Shown piece by piece: positions 41,649-50,552 of a stretch of DNA of 64,000 nucleotides. How positions within the stretch are numbered: position 1 is the first letter of the stretch; every line of letters starts with the position of its first letter. The stretch is from Oceanicella sp. SM1341 (GTDB taxonomy: Bacteria; Pseudomonadota; Alphaproteobacteria; Rhodobacterales; Rhodobacteraceae), in the NCBI RefSeq assembly GCF_003448965.1, contig NZ_QRGC01000024.1:1-64000 (forward strand), in the 5' to 3' direction. Both the position numbers and the translations under genes were made by a program. A model generated the notes under the pieces. That model saw only the letters and a program-made list of their open reading frames with translations. It searched no databases and had not been told where the DNA came from.

Positions 41649-43781
41649 TCAGGCCGCCTCGTGCCGGGTCGCGCCGGGGGCGTGCACGGTAAAGTAGGCC
41701 ATCAGCTTTCCCAGTTCGTCGGCATCGGCGCCGAGGCTGCGGGCATCTGCGGCGCTCTGCTCGGCAAGGGCCGAGTTCTGCTGGGTGAGCGAGTCGAGAT
41801 GCGTCACCGTGGTGGTGATCTCCTCCACCCCGGCGGACTGTTCGCGCGCCGCGGAACTGATGTCGGCCACCCGCGTGGCCACGGTCTCGATGGCCTCGCG
41901 GATCTCGAGCAGCGCATCCCCCGCTTCCCGCACCAGCTTGGCCCCGACCGAGACATGACCCGAACTGTCACGGATCAGGCCCGCGATGTCCTTGGCGGCC
42001 TCGGCCGCGCGTTGGGCGAGAGTGCGCACCTCGGAGGCGACGACGGCGAAGCCCTTGCCGGCCTCCCCTGCCCGCGCGGCCTCCACAGCCGCGTTGAGCG
42101 CCAGCAGATTGGTCTGGAAGGCGATGGAATCGATCGCGTCGATGATGTTGGTGACCTTGGCCGAGCTCTCCTCGATGCGTCCCATCGCCTGCACCGCCTC
42201 GGAGACCACGCCGCTGCCGCGCCGGGCGCGGCCGGCGGCTTCGAGAGCGGCGCCCTTGACCTGCTCGGCGCTCTCCGCCGTGGTCTTCACGCTGGCGGAC
42301 ATCTCTTCCATCGTGGCGGCGGTCTCCTCCAGCGAGGAGGCCTGGCTCTCGGCCCGGGACGACAGTTCCTGCGCACTGTCCACGATCCCCGCGGTCGAAC
42401 CGAGCATCGATGTGCTGGAGGACTTGATCCGGCCCATCGTGTCCTCGAGCCGTACCATGGTCTCGTTGAAGGCGCGCCGCATCGCATCGTAGGAGCTGTC
42501 GATAGCGCCGATGCGCACGGTGAGGTCGCCGCGCGACAGCCGTTCCAGCGCCGCGGCGATGGTCTCGAGCGCATCGCGGGTCACGGCAGCGGCGTGGGCG
42601 CGCTCTTCCTCCTGGCGGGCGCGGTCCTCTTCCTGGCGAAGGCGGGTGGCCTCGGCGGCGTCCCGGGCGCGCTGCGACTCCTCCTCGGCGGCTGCGCGGG
42701 CGCGCGCGTTCTCCTGGAACACGATGAGCGAGCGGGCCATGGCCCCGAGCTGGTGCTGGTGCTCGGCGCCGCGAACCGTGACCGCGGTGTTGCCGTCGGC
42801 GATCTCGCGCATGGTGTCGGCCATGTCGCCCACGGCACGGGCGATCCAGCGGCCGATAAGCCAGGAGAGCAGCAGCGAGCCCGCCAGCACGCCCACGGTG
42901 ATCAGCGTGACCCGGGTGCCGATCGCGTTCGCGGTGGCGACGGTCTGGCTGCCGAGCGTCTCCTGCGTGCGGCCCAGCGCGGTCTTGATGTCGAGGAACT
43001 GGGTGCGGAGGGCGGGCGCGAGGGTATCGAGCACGCGGTCGCGCGCGGCGATCTCCTGCTCCATCAGCGCGCGAGCCTCGCCGAGCCGGGCGCGGTAGTT
43101 TTCGATCAGCGTGCCCACGATCGCGAGGCGCGCGCCCTGCAGCCCGGGGCCCAGCGCCCCGGAGAGCTGCTCCAGCGCGGCGGCCGCGGCTGCGATGCGC
43201 GCCTGAGCGGCGGTTTCGGCGCCCAGGTCCTCGGCGCGCAGGAAGCGCTCGACCAGCGTGAGCGAGCGGTTCAGCTCGTTGCCCATGCCGGTGGCGGCCA
43301 GCATCGCCGCGGCATTGCCGTTCCGGTAGGCGGTCCGGATGATGTCCTGCAGCGCGACACCGGCCCAGGGTCCGAAATCCAGCGCCTTGTCGCGCACGAG
43401 CGACTTGCGGGCATCGAGCGCCACGAAGCGGGCAAAGGCTTCCTCGTAGGCGGCGAGATCGGTCTCCAGCGCGGCGGTGCTGTCGTCCGTAAGCTGCGCG
43501 CGATACTCGCGGATGCAGGCGACATTGCGGCCGAATTCATCCGCGTAGCCGGCCGTCCTGTGCCGGTCGAACAGCAGCACGGCGGCATTGGCGCCGGCCA
43601 GGCAGTCTCCCATGCGGGAGACCTCGAGCTGATCTCCGGCCGCCTCGAGATACTTCCCGGTGGCGGTGTTGATGCTCGTGACCCCGGCATAGGCCACGAG
43701 CGCGAGGATGAGCATCATCACCAGCGGCGGCGCGAAGCCGATCGCGATGCGCGCCTGCATGCCCAGACTGCTCAGTTTCAT
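41649..43781 (-). CDS. Methyl-accepting chemotaxis protein with long helical periplasmic domain
   Basis: Encodes 710 residues. TM1 lies at about 12-34 and TM2 at about 291-313. The 255-residue periplasmic part between them is all-helical, the size of a helical-bimodular (HBM) sensor. A HAMP domain (about 312-365), a charged coiled coil (370-420), a second HAMP-like segment ([22 protein letters not shown]) and the signalling hairpin follow, with the tip around [25 protein letters not shown]. The C terminus (TRHEAA) lacks a CheR-tethering pentapeptide. It follows the binding-protein gene by 27 bp, indicating ligand presentation by that protein. Confidence 0.93.
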   Translation of the reverse strand: MKLSSLGMQARIAIGFAPPLVMMLILALVAYAGVTSINTATGKYLEAAGDQLEVSRMGDCLAGANAAVLLFDRHRTAGYADEFGRNVACIREYRAQLTDDSTAALETDLAAYEEAFARFVALDARKSLVRDKALDFGPWAGVALQDIIRTAYRNGNAAAMLAATGMGNELNRSLTLVERFLRAEDLGAETAAQARIAAAAAALEQLSGALGPGLQGARLAIVGTLIENYRARLGEARALMEQEIAARDRVLDTLAPALRTQFLDIKTALGRTQETLGSQTVATANAIGTRVTLITVGVLAGSLLLSWLIGRWIARAVGDMADTMREIADGNTAVTVRGAEHQHQLGAMARSLIVFQENARARAAAEEESQRARDAAEATRLRQEEDRARQEEERAHAAAVTRDALETIAAALERLSRGDLTVRIGAIDSSYDAMRRAFNETMVRLEDTMGRIKSSSTSMLGSTAGIVDSAQELSSRAESQASSLEETAATMEEMSASVKTTAESAEQVKGAALEAAGRARRGSGVVSEAVQAMGRIEESSAKVTNIIDAIDSIAFQTNLLALNAAVEAARAGEAGKGFAVVASEVRTLAQRAAEAAKDIAGLIRDSSGHVSVGAKLVREAGDALLEIREAIETVATRVADISSAAREQSAGVEEITTTVTHLDSLTQQNSALAEQSAADARSLGADADELGKLMAYFTVHAPGATRHEAA

Positions 43782-43808
43782 GGCATTCCTTTCAGCACGA
43801 GCCCGCGC

Positions 43809-44738
43809 TCAGCGCGGATCATATCGGTCGATGTTCGCGGGGGTGACGAGTTCGAAGGGGACGTAGCTGACCTGCTCCACCTCTTCGCCCGCGGCGAGGC
43901 GGCGCGCCATCGCCACCGAGGTGGTGCCCAGCACCAGGGCGTTCTGCAGAACGGTCACGTCGAGCGTGCCGGCGCGCATCGCCTCCAGCGCGGGGGCGGT
44001 CGCGTCGACCCCGGCGACGACGATATCGTCCGGGTGGACCTGCGCCTCCTGCAGCGCGAGGATCGCGCCGAGGGCCATCTCGTCGTTGTTGGCGATGACA
44101 GCATCGAGGGTGATCCCCGCCGCCAGCCATTCGCGCATCACCTCGGCGCCATAATCGCGTGACCACAGGGCAGATTGCTGCTCCACCAGTTCGAGCCCGG
44201 CGCAATCCGCGCCGGCAACCACCTCGTGCACGTCGACGGTGCGCTGCCGCGCCGCGGGATGGGTGAGCTCGCCGGTCATCAGGCCGACGCGCCCCTTCCC
44301 CCCGAGCAGGCGGCACACCTCCTGCGCCTGGAGCGTGCCCGAAACCCGCTCGTCGGACCCCACGTAGACCTGCGACGAGGGCAGGTCGCGCAGGTTCGCG
44401 GGCTCGCTGTTGGCGAAGACCACGGGCGTGCCCCGCGCCTGCGCGAGCTCGGTCACCCGGGGCCCGGTGTCGCTGTCGGTGAGCACGACGATCAGCACGT
44501 CGATCCCGCTGTCGAGCTGACGGCCCACCTGCTCGAGCAGCGTCTCGCTGCTCAGTTCGGCGTTGCTGACACTGACGCTGGCGCCCGCCTCCGCCGCGGC
44601 GGTCTCGACCCCCTCGACGAGCCGGGCCTGAAACGTGTCGATATTGCCCATCGCAAGGCCGATGGACACCTGCGCCCCCGCGGGCAGCGCGCCCAGCGCA
44701 AGGAACGGCAGCAGAAGCAGGGCAGGCAAGCTGGGCAC
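43809..44738 (-). CDS. Orphan RbsB-type periplasmic binding protein
   Basis: Encodes 309 residues from the GTG at 44736-44738, with AGGAG 8 nt upstream; an ATG 10 codons earlier is in frame but lacks a good site. The Sec signal PALLLLPFLALGALPAGAQ leads into VSIGLAMGNIDTFQARLVEGVETAA and later VIANNDEMALGAILALQEA, the type I (ribose/galactose) binding-protein fold. No permease or ATPase gene is nearby. The chemoreceptor gene follows in the same operon, so its main job is probably chemotactic sensing. The ligand is unknown; sugars, autoinducer-2 or TMAO-like compounds are possible for this fold. Confidence 0.85.
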   Translation of the reverse strand: MPSLPALLLLPFLALGALPAGAQVSIGLAMGNIDTFQARLVEGVETAAAEAGASVSVSNAELSSETLLEQVGRQLDSGIDVLIVVLTDSDTGPRVTELAQARGTPVVFANSEPANLRDLPSSQVYVGSDERVSGTLQAQEVCRLLGGKGRVGLMTGELTHPAARQRTVDVHEVVAGADCAGLELVEQQSALWSRDYGAEVMREWLAAGITLDAVIANNDEMALGAILALQEAQVHPDDIVVAGVDATAPALEAMRAGTLDVTVLQNALVLGTTSVAMARRLAAGEEVEQVSYVPFELVTPANIDRYDPR

Positions 44739-44849
44739 CGGAACATCTCCTGGAACAGGGCAAATCATCAGGAGCCAGCTATGACGCCACGGCCCTGAAG
44801 ATTCCCCTAACCCACCGGCAGTTTTCCCCTTCTTCCCGCCTCGCGGGGC

Positions 44850-45746
44850 TCACTCTGCCCGCGGCTGCCGGCGCAGGCAGGCGACGAAGGCCGAGAGCGT
44901 TGCCGAGCCCACCCTGTGGCGCGGGTAGTAGAGGCGCAGGCCCTCGAAGGGCGGGCACCAGTCGCAGAGCAGCTCCTCCAGCGCGCCGGAGGCGAGATCT
45001 GCGGCGGCGGAGCTGTCGTTGACATAGGCCAGGCCGAGCCCTTCACGCGCAGCCTGGCACGCGAGATCGGTGCTGCCGAGCGTGAGCCGCCCCGTGACCG
45101 CCAGGCTGAGCGGGCGCCCGGCCACGGCGAATTCCCAGGCCAGCACCCGCCCCGAGGGCAGGCGCGAGCGGATGCAGTCATGCGCCGCGAGATCGCCCGG
45201 CACCGCGGGCCGGCCCCGCCGGGCGAGATAGCCCGGCGCCCCCACCACGACGAAGCGCTGCGCCGGGCCGACGGGCACGGCGACCATGTCCTGGGGCACC
45301 GCCTCGGCCAGGCGCAACCCGGCATCGAACCCGCCCGCGACGATGTCGGAGAGCAGCCCGTCGATGACGAGATCCAGCTCGACCTGCGGATGGAGCTCCA
45401 GGAAGGTGCGGACGGCGGGCATGAGCAGGCGGAACCCCGGCTCGGTGCCGTTGATGCGCAGCAGCCCGCCGGGCACGTCGCGCGCTTCCGCCGCGCCGCG
45501 CACCGCCGCCTCGATGTCGCGCAGGGCCGGCAGCACGCGGCCCAGAAAGCCCAGCCCCTCGGGTGTCGGGGACAGGCTGCGCGTGGTGCGGCGGAACATG
45601 CGCAGGCCCAGCCGCCGCTCCAGCCCGGACACCCGCCGGCTCAGCGTGGAGGGCGGCAGGTCGAGCCGCTGCGCCGCGCCGCGGAAACTGCCCTCCTGCA
45701 GGATGGCTTCCAGCAGCCGCAGGTCGGCCAGGGAGATATCGGACAT
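44850..45746 (-). CDS. LysR-family transcriptional regulator (divergent from SDR gene)
   Basis: Encodes 298 residues. The N-terminal helix-turn-helix reads LLEAILQEGSFRGAAQRLDLPPSTLSRRVSGLERRLG, in the CrgA/AaeR-like subgroup (RTTRSLSPTPEG). The effector domain (about 90-290) has LRINGTEPGFRLLMPAVRTFLELHP. The start is the ATG at 45744-45746. It diverges from the SDR gene across 98 bp that contain ATGCACTT twice (45758 and 45781), plausible half-sites. LysR proteins usually regulate the divergent neighbour. Confidence 0.92.
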   Translation of the reverse strand: MSDISLADLRLLEAILQEGSFRGAAQRLDLPPSTLSRRVSGLERRLGLRMFRRTTRSLSPTPEGLGFLGRVLPALRDIEAAVRGAAEARDVPGGLLRINGTEPGFRLLMPAVRTFLELHPQVELDLVIDGLLSDIVAGGFDAGLRLAEAVPQDMVAVPVGPAQRFVVVGAPGYLARRGRPAVPGDLAAHDCIRSRLPSGRVLAWEFAVAGRPLSLAVTGRLTLGSTDLACQAAREGLGLAYVNDSSAAADLASGALEELLCDWCPPFEGLRLYYPRHRVGSATLSAFVACLRRQPRAE

Positions 45747-45757
45747 TGTTCCACCAT

Positions 45758-45788
45758 ATGCACTTGGGAATGCCATCTTGATGCACTT
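45758..45788. promoter_or_regulatory. Direct repeat ATGCACTT in the LysR/SDR divergent region
   Basis: ATGCACTT at 45758-45765 and 45781-45788, 23 bp apart (about two helical turns), lies between the divergent start codons. It is a candidate binding site for the adjacent LysR protein. Confidence 0.35.
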
Positions 45789-45844
45789 ATCGGCACACCG
45801 GCCCGGCATACATGAGGCGCAGGCTGCATTCAAAGGAGGTTGCC

Positions 45845-46666
45845 GTGAAAACCGTACTGATCACCGGATGTTCCTCGGGCTTCGGCGAGGCCGCCGTGCG
45901 CCGCTTCGCCGCCGAGGGCTGGAGCGTCATCGCCACCCTGCGCCGCCCGGAGGCGGCACCGGAGTTTCCCGCCGGGGTGATGGTCACCCGTCTCGACGTG
46001 GAGGACCCCGAGAGCATCTCCGCCGCCATTGCCGCCGGCATCGAGCGCTTCGGCGCCATCGACGCCGTGGTCAACAACGCGGGCTACGGCCTGCACGGCT
46101 TCTTCGAGGAGAGCACCGAGGCGCAGATGCGCCGGCAGTTCGAGGTGAACGTCTTCGGCCTGATGGCCGTCACCCGGGCGATCCTGCCGCACATGCGCGC
46201 GCGCCGCTCCGGCTGCATCGTGAACGTCACGTCCGGCGGCGGGGTGTTCGGCCTGCCGCTGATCCCGCTCTACGCCGCATCGAAATTCGCCGTGGAGGGA
46301 TTTTCGGAGGCGCTCATGCACGAGGTCGAGCCCTTCGGCATCCGGGTGCGGCTGGTCGAGCCCGGCGGTGTCACCTCCACGCGCTTCGGTGAGCGGGCCG
46401 CGACCGAGGCGCAGGGAAGCCGGCCGATCGAGGACTACGCTCCCCTGCACGAGCGCGCCGCACAGGTGTTCCGGGCCATCGCGCAGAGCCGCAGCCAGGG
46501 CACCCCGGACGAGGTGGCGGAGGTGATCCTGCAGGCCGCGACCGACCCCACGGGCCGGCTGCGCTATGTCGCGACCGAGGGCATCCGCGCTTGGGTGACG
46601 GCGCGGCGCGAGAGCTCGGAGGAGCGCTATCTCGCGATGATGCGCGAGGCCGTCTCGCTCACCTGA
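45845..46666 (+). CDS. SDR-family oxidoreductase
   Basis: Encodes 273 residues. The cofactor loop TGCSSGFGEAAVRRF, NNAGYGLHGFFEE, the catalytic serine in NVTSGGGVFG and YAASKFAVEGFSEAL are intact; the last block is typical of the retinol/sphinganine-like subgroup of SDRs. I chose the GTG at 45845 because AAGGAGGT (45833-45840) lies just upstream; an ATG 11 codons earlier has no such site. Probably controlled by the divergent LysR regulator. The substrate is unknown. Confidence 0.9.
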   Translation: MKTVLITGCSSGFGEAAVRRFAAEGWSVIATLRRPEAAPEFPAGVMVTRLDVEDPESISAAIAAGIERFGAIDAVVNNAGYGLHGFFEESTEAQMRRQFEVNVFGLMAVTRAILPHMRARRSGCIVNVTSGGGVFGLPLIPLYAASKFAVEGFSEALMHEVEPFGIRVRLVEPGGVTSTRFGERAATEAQGSRPIEDYAPLHERAAQVFRAIAQSRSQGTPDEVAEVILQAATDPTGRLRYVATEGIRAWVTARRESSEERYLAMMREAVSLT

Positions 46667-46723
46667 CCGGCGACGCCCGCCCCGGCGCAGCACCTGGCAC
46701 CGGGGCGGGTGACCGGCAACCTG

Positions 46724-46752
46724 TTGACTTTCCTCATTCTTCCAAATCGAAT
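46724..46752 (+). promoter_or_regulatory. Probable promoter of the RTX gene
   Basis: TTGACT (46724-46729), a 17-bp spacer and TCGAAT (46747-46752) lie in an AT-rich island, 90 bp before the RTX start codon. This is the least GC-rich intergenic patch in the region. Confidence 0.5.
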
Positions 46753-46842
46753 TAATTTTTCTGAACCCATCGCCCCCCGGCGCGGACCAAACACCGTCAG
46801 CACCATGACGGGGCTGGCCGGATTTCTCGATGGAGCCCAGAC

Positions 46843-48444
46843 ATGACCAAGAAGCAAATTTTCGGTACCGATGCTGCGGAGGTTCTCGCAGGTGATGGCA
46901 GTGACGAGCGGCTCGACGCCCTGGCCGGCGACGACGTCGTGCTCGGCGGTGGCGGCGACGACGATCTCTTCGGCGGTGCGGGTGACGATGTCCTCGCGGG
47001 CGAGGACGGCAACGACAGGCTCGTGGGCGACACCGGCAACGACGTGATGCTGGGCGGCCGTGGCAATGACCGGATGGTCTGGAACAACGGCGACGGCTCC
47101 GACGTGATGGAGGGCGGCGAGGGCTACGACACCGCCGAGGCCAACGGCTCCTCCACCGGCGGCGACGAATTCCACATCACCACCGTGGGGGACCGCGTGC
47201 TGTTCGAACGGGTCAATTTCGGCCCCTTCTCGCTCGACATCGGCAGCACCGAGCGGATGATCGTGAACGGGCTGGGCGGCGACGACATCATCGACGCGAG
47301 CGGCCTGGAAGCCGGGTCCATCAAGCTCCTCGCCTACGGCGGCGAGGGCAACGACACGCTCATCGGCGGCGCGGGCGCCGACCTGCTCTACGGCGGCTCG
47401 GGCGACGACCACCTCGAGGGCGAGGTCGGCAACGACGAGATGTACGGCGGCAACGGCCGCGACACGATGGAGTGGGACAACGGCGACGGCTCCGACCTGA
47501 TGGACGGCGGCAACGGCTTCGACACCGCCGTGGTCGAGGGTGCCGAGGGCGCCGGCGACATCTTCGAGATCGCCACCGACGGTGCGAATGTCGACTTCGC
47601 CCGCACCAACCTCGGCCAGTTCACCCTCGACATCCGCAACACCGAGAAACTGGTGGTCGACGGGCTCGGCGGCGACGACGTGATCGACGCGAGCGGCCTC
47701 GCGGCCGGGTCCATCAAGCTTGTCGCCCTCGGCGGCGAGGGCAACGACACCATCATCGGCGGCGCCGGAGACGACGTGCTCAAGGGCGGGGCCGGCAACG
47801 ACCATCTCGAGGGCGAGGTCGGCAACGACGAGATGTACGGCGGCAACGGCCGCGACACGATGGAATGGGACAACGGCGACGGCTCCGACCTGATGGACGG
47901 CGGCAACGGCTTCGACACCGCCGTGGTCGAGGGCGCCGAGGGCGCCGGCGACATCTTCGAGATCGCCACGGACGGTGCGAATGTCGATTTCGCCCGCACC
48001 AACCTCGGCCAGTTCACCCTCGACATCCGCAACACCGAGAAACTGGTGGTGAACGGCCTCGGCGGTGACGACGTGATCGACGCGAGCGATCTCTACGCAG
48101 GTTCCATCAAGCTGGTGGCGCTCGGCGGCAAGGGCGACGACACGCTCATCGGCGGCGCGGGAGACGACGTGCTCAAGGGCGGCGTGGGCGACGACCTGAT
48201 GACCGGCGGCGCGGGAGCGGACGTGTTCCACTTCAACGCGGGCCATGACCGGATCACCGATTTCGAGGCCGGCACCGATGTCATCCGCCTCGACGTCCCG
48301 GGTGGCTACGACAGCTACGCCGATGTCTACGCCGCCGCCGAGCAGGTGGGCTACGACGTGGTGATCGACTTCGGCCACGGCAACAGCCTGACGCTGGAGA
48401 ACACCCAGCTGGGCGCCCTCGACAGCTACGACTTCATCGTCTGA
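46843..48444 (+). CDS. RTX (hemolysin-type calcium-binding) repeat protein
   Basis: Encodes 533 residues with no N-terminal signal, rich in Gly/Asp nonapeptides (GGEGNDTIIGGAGDDVLKGG). These bind Ca2+ and form a parallel beta-roll after type I secretion. Three 131-residue units follow one another; each combines RTX nonapeptides with a non-RTX strand-rich insert (GDIFEIATDGANVDFARTNLG). The C terminus (VIDFGHGNSLTLENTQLG...YDFIV) is the likely secretion signal. No enzymatic domain is apparent, so it may be an adhesin or a surface-layer or matrix protein. Type I secretion genes are not in the window. Confidence 0.88.
   Translation: MTKKQIFGTDAAEVLAGDGSDERLDALAGDDVVLGGGGDDDLFGGAGDDVLAGEDGNDRLVGDTGNDVMLGGRGNDRMVWNNGDGSDVMEGGEGYDTAEANGSSTGGDEFHITTVGDRVLFERVNFGPFSLDIGSTERMIVNGLGGDDIIDASGLEAGSIKLLAYGGEGNDTLIGGAGADLLYGGSGDDHLEGEVGNDEMYGGNGRDTMEWDNGDGSDLMDGGNGFDTAVVEGAEGAGDIFEIATDGANVDFARTNLGQFTLDIRNTEKLVVDGLGGDDVIDASGLAAGSIKLVALGGEGNDTIIGGAGDDVLKGGAGNDHLEGEVGNDEMYGGNGRDTMEWDNGDGSDLMDGGNGFDTAVVEGAEGAGDIFEIATDGANVDFARTNLGQFTLDIRNTEKLVVNGLGGDDVIDASDLYAGSIKLVALGGKGDDTLIGGAGDDVLKGGVGDDLMTGGAGADVFHFNAGHDRITDFEAGTDVIRLDVPGGYDSYADVYAAAEQVGYDVVIDFGHGNSLTLENTQLGALDSYDFIV
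47065..48243 (+). repeat. Three 393-bp tandem repeats inside the RTX gene
   Basis: The repeat period is 393 bp (131 codons), measured from GAGGTCGGC at 47422 and 47815. Units 2 and 3 share a block of about 280 bp with only a handful of differences, mostly silent. Unit 1 is recognisably related but diverged. Boundaries are approximate. Confidence 0.8.
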
Positions 48445-48470
48445 CCCGGGCCCGCCCCTGGCGGCCCCCG

Positions 48471-48499
48471 GCGCGGCGCATCCCTCCGGTGCGCCGCGC
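48471..48499 (+). terminator. Hairpin after the RTX gene
   Basis: GCGCGGCGCA (48471-48480) pairs with TGCGCCGCGC (48490-48499) across a 9-nt loop, 27 bp past the stop. It has no U-tract. Confidence 0.5.
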
Positions 48500-48644
48500 A
48501 TCCGCCTGGGTGTTTGCCCCGGCACGCCCGATCCCCATATCAGCGCCAGCGGCGGCGGCGGGCCCGCGCGCCCGGAGCCGGTTCGTCCCGGCCCCGGGGC
48601 GGGCCGCCACCGCCCGGTACGATCTGTCCGGACAGGGGAGGCCG

Positions 48645-48926
48645 ATGGCCGTCTACGTCGATGACATGCGCGCCCGGGTGGGGCGGTTCACGCTGTGCCA
48701 CATGCTGGCCGACAGCACGGAGGAGCTGCTCGCCATGGCGACGCTGATCGGGCTGGACGCGGGCCGGATCCAGAAGCCCGGAACGTACCAGGAACATTTC
48801 GACATCTCCCGGTCCCGGCGCCGCCTCGCGCTGCGCGCCGGCGCGGTGGAGATCGACCGCGTGTACCTCGGGCGGCTGCTGCGGCTGCGCCGGGCCGCCG
48901 CCCCCCCGCCGGCCGCCGGGAGATAG
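48645..48926 (+). CDS. DUF4031-domain protein
   Basis: Encodes 93 residues starting MAVYVDDMRARVGRFTLCHM, the signature opening of DUF4031, with HFDISRSRRRLALRAGAVEI later. The family is small, cytoplasmic and uncharacterised. GGGGAGG (48635-48641) just before the ATG fixes the start. An open frame extends upstream without homology. Confidence 0.85.
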   Translation: MAVYVDDMRARVGRFTLCHMLADSTEELLAMATLIGLDAGRIQKPGTYQEHFDISRSRRRLALRAGAVEIDRVYLGRLLRLRRAAAPPPAAGR

Positions 48927-49507
48927 CCCCCCGGGCCGGGGAGCCGCCGCCCGGCGGCACGGCACGCTGTCTTCGGGGAGGGTGCGCCCCCTGCCGGGAA
49001 TGGGGCCGGCCTCGCGAACCCGGCCCCGGCGCGACGGCGGGCACAGCTGTCGGGGCGGGCCGGTGCGGGCGAGGATCTGCCCCGGAGCCGCGCAGGCCTG
49101 GCCGCGGCGGAAGCTCCGCCGTCCACCCAGAAGGTCAAATGCCCTGCAAACGCGAATGCTCATCGCGGGATCGGGCATTGCCGGCATGTACGCGGCACTC
49201 CCGGCAGCGCGCCTGCGCGAGCAGAGCCCGGCCGGCGCGGCATGGAGGCGAAGGCGCTCAGGCAGCAGGCCAACGCCCGCGGCGGAGCGCGCCGCCGCGC
49301 TCGCCTCTGCCTGCCCCGAGCGGGGGCACGACCTCCAGGCCTGACCGGCGGGCGCACCGCGCCACAAGGATGCGGCGCGCCGCCCGGGCATTCCCCCCGC
49401 GTCCGAACCTTTTCTCCGCGCAGCGGCACCTACCCCGCGAAGGACCGCGCAGCCAGGCGCCCGCACCCCTGCCCGGTGCCGGCGCTTATCCCGGAGGAGA
49501 GACGAGA
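48927..49507. other. Longest gene-free stretch (581 bp)
   Basis: No intact gene. A short in-frame segment at 49156-49215 reads MLIAGSGIAGMYAALPAARL, resembling the FAD-binding beta-alpha-beta turn of flavin oxidoreductases, but the reading frame degenerates afterwards. The rest is GC-rich. GGAGGAG at 49493-49499 is the ribosome-binding site of the next gene. Confidence 0.5.
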
Positions 49508-50353
49508 ATGGCGATGAAGATCGAAGGCATCAGCTACAAGGACAAGATCGCAGAGATGCTGCGCGACCGCGAACTTCTCGATGTGCTCATCGAGGACATC
49601 CAGAAGTTCGAGATTTTCAAGAACATGCTGCGCTTTCTCATCAGCCCGCCCCGGCCCTCGGAAGTCTACGTGCAATATCTCAGCCCACAGGCCGACTACC
49701 CCGTCAATGCCGGCAACCGCATCGACGCCCATGTGCGCGACCTGCTGCGGAACGGCGGCAGCGACGACCCGCGCCTCTGGGGCGGCATCATCCAGCTGCT
49801 CACCGTGAAGCTGAAGCGGGATTTCGACGACAGCATCATCCCGGCGTTCTTCAAGCGCCCCGCCTTTCTCGCCCATCACGAGAAGAAGGCGCGGGCGCTG
49901 GCCAGGAGCAAGATGGGCTCGCCCCGCACCGTGGCAAGGAACCTCGGGGTGAAGAACGTGGCGAAGCTGGAGGAGCTGATGATCGCCGCCTTCCTCAAGC
50001 GCGATTCCGTGGCGGAGGGCCTCGCGCGGGAGCTCTCGAGGGCCGAGCGCATGCAGCTGGACGGCCCTGCCCTCGTGAAGTCGCTGCGCGGCGGCGGCAC
50101 GCCCGCGCCGCGCAAGCAGCCGGACACCTCCGATCGCAAGCTGGAGAAATGCGGCTTCACCCGAACCTCCGATCCCAGGCTGAAGGACCTGGTGGCGGAT
50201 CTCGCCGAGTCCTACATGGCCCGCGACCGCGTGCTGGTGACCGCCGCCTTCAAGCGCATCACGGCGATCGAGGCGCCCAAGACCAGCGCCGGCAAGGCCA
50301 TGGGGCTCGACGCCCTGCTCAAGGCGATGAAAACCGCGAAGGTGATCGGCTGA
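49508..50353 (+). CDS. Protein of unknown function (281 residues)
   Basis: Not recognised. Encodes 281 residues, soluble, mostly helical and basic, starting MAMKIEGISYKDKIAEMLRD. The N-terminal half (1-110) is compact (DVLIEDIQKFEIFKNMLRFL, YVQYLSPQADYPVNAGNRID). The middle (115-200) is lysine/arginine-rich (KKARALARSKMGSPRTVARN). A Gly/Pro linker at about 198-212 leads to a second helical domain whose GFTRTSDPRLKDLVADLAES segment may be a repeat-type unit. GGAGGAG 9 nt upstream supports the start. No signal peptide or membrane helix. It is followed by the sulfotransferase gene 199 bp later. Confidence 0.75.
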   Translation: MAMKIEGISYKDKIAEMLRDRELLDVLIEDIQKFEIFKNMLRFLISPPRPSEVYVQYLSPQADYPVNAGNRIDAHVRDLLRNGGSDDPRLWGGIIQLLTVKLKRDFDDSIIPAFFKRPAFLAHHEKKARALARSKMGSPRTVARNLGVKNVAKLEELMIAAFLKRDSVAEGLARELSRAERMQLDGPALVKSLRGGGTPAPRKQPDTSDRKLEKCGFTRTSDPRLKDLVADLAESYMARDRVLVTAAFKRITAIEAPKTSAGKAMGLDALLKAMKTAKVIG

Positions 50354-50552
50354 GCCGGCACGCCCCCTTCGCCGGGCGGCAGGGATTTCACGCGTCGACC
50401 GCCAGCCCGGCAGATGCTAATAGTTTGTCAATCGGAACGAACAGAATCAGAAATCCGAGCGGCTTTCACTGTCCGACCCCGGCGGGGGCATGAAATTCGC
50501 ACGGGACGTGCCGCTCATGCGCAGGCAGGCGGCAGAAAACAGGGAGAATGGC

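Noticed and set aside
41355-44162. A frame of 935 codons on the + strand opposite the chemoreceptor
   Set aside because: It is antisense to the receptor and binding-protein genes. The composition is that of complemented Ala/Glu-rich helices, with no domain.
47065-48243. Regular repeats as a possible CRISPR array
   Set aside because: The units are 393 bp, in frame and encode RTX nonapeptides. There are no short palindromic repeats with unique spacers.
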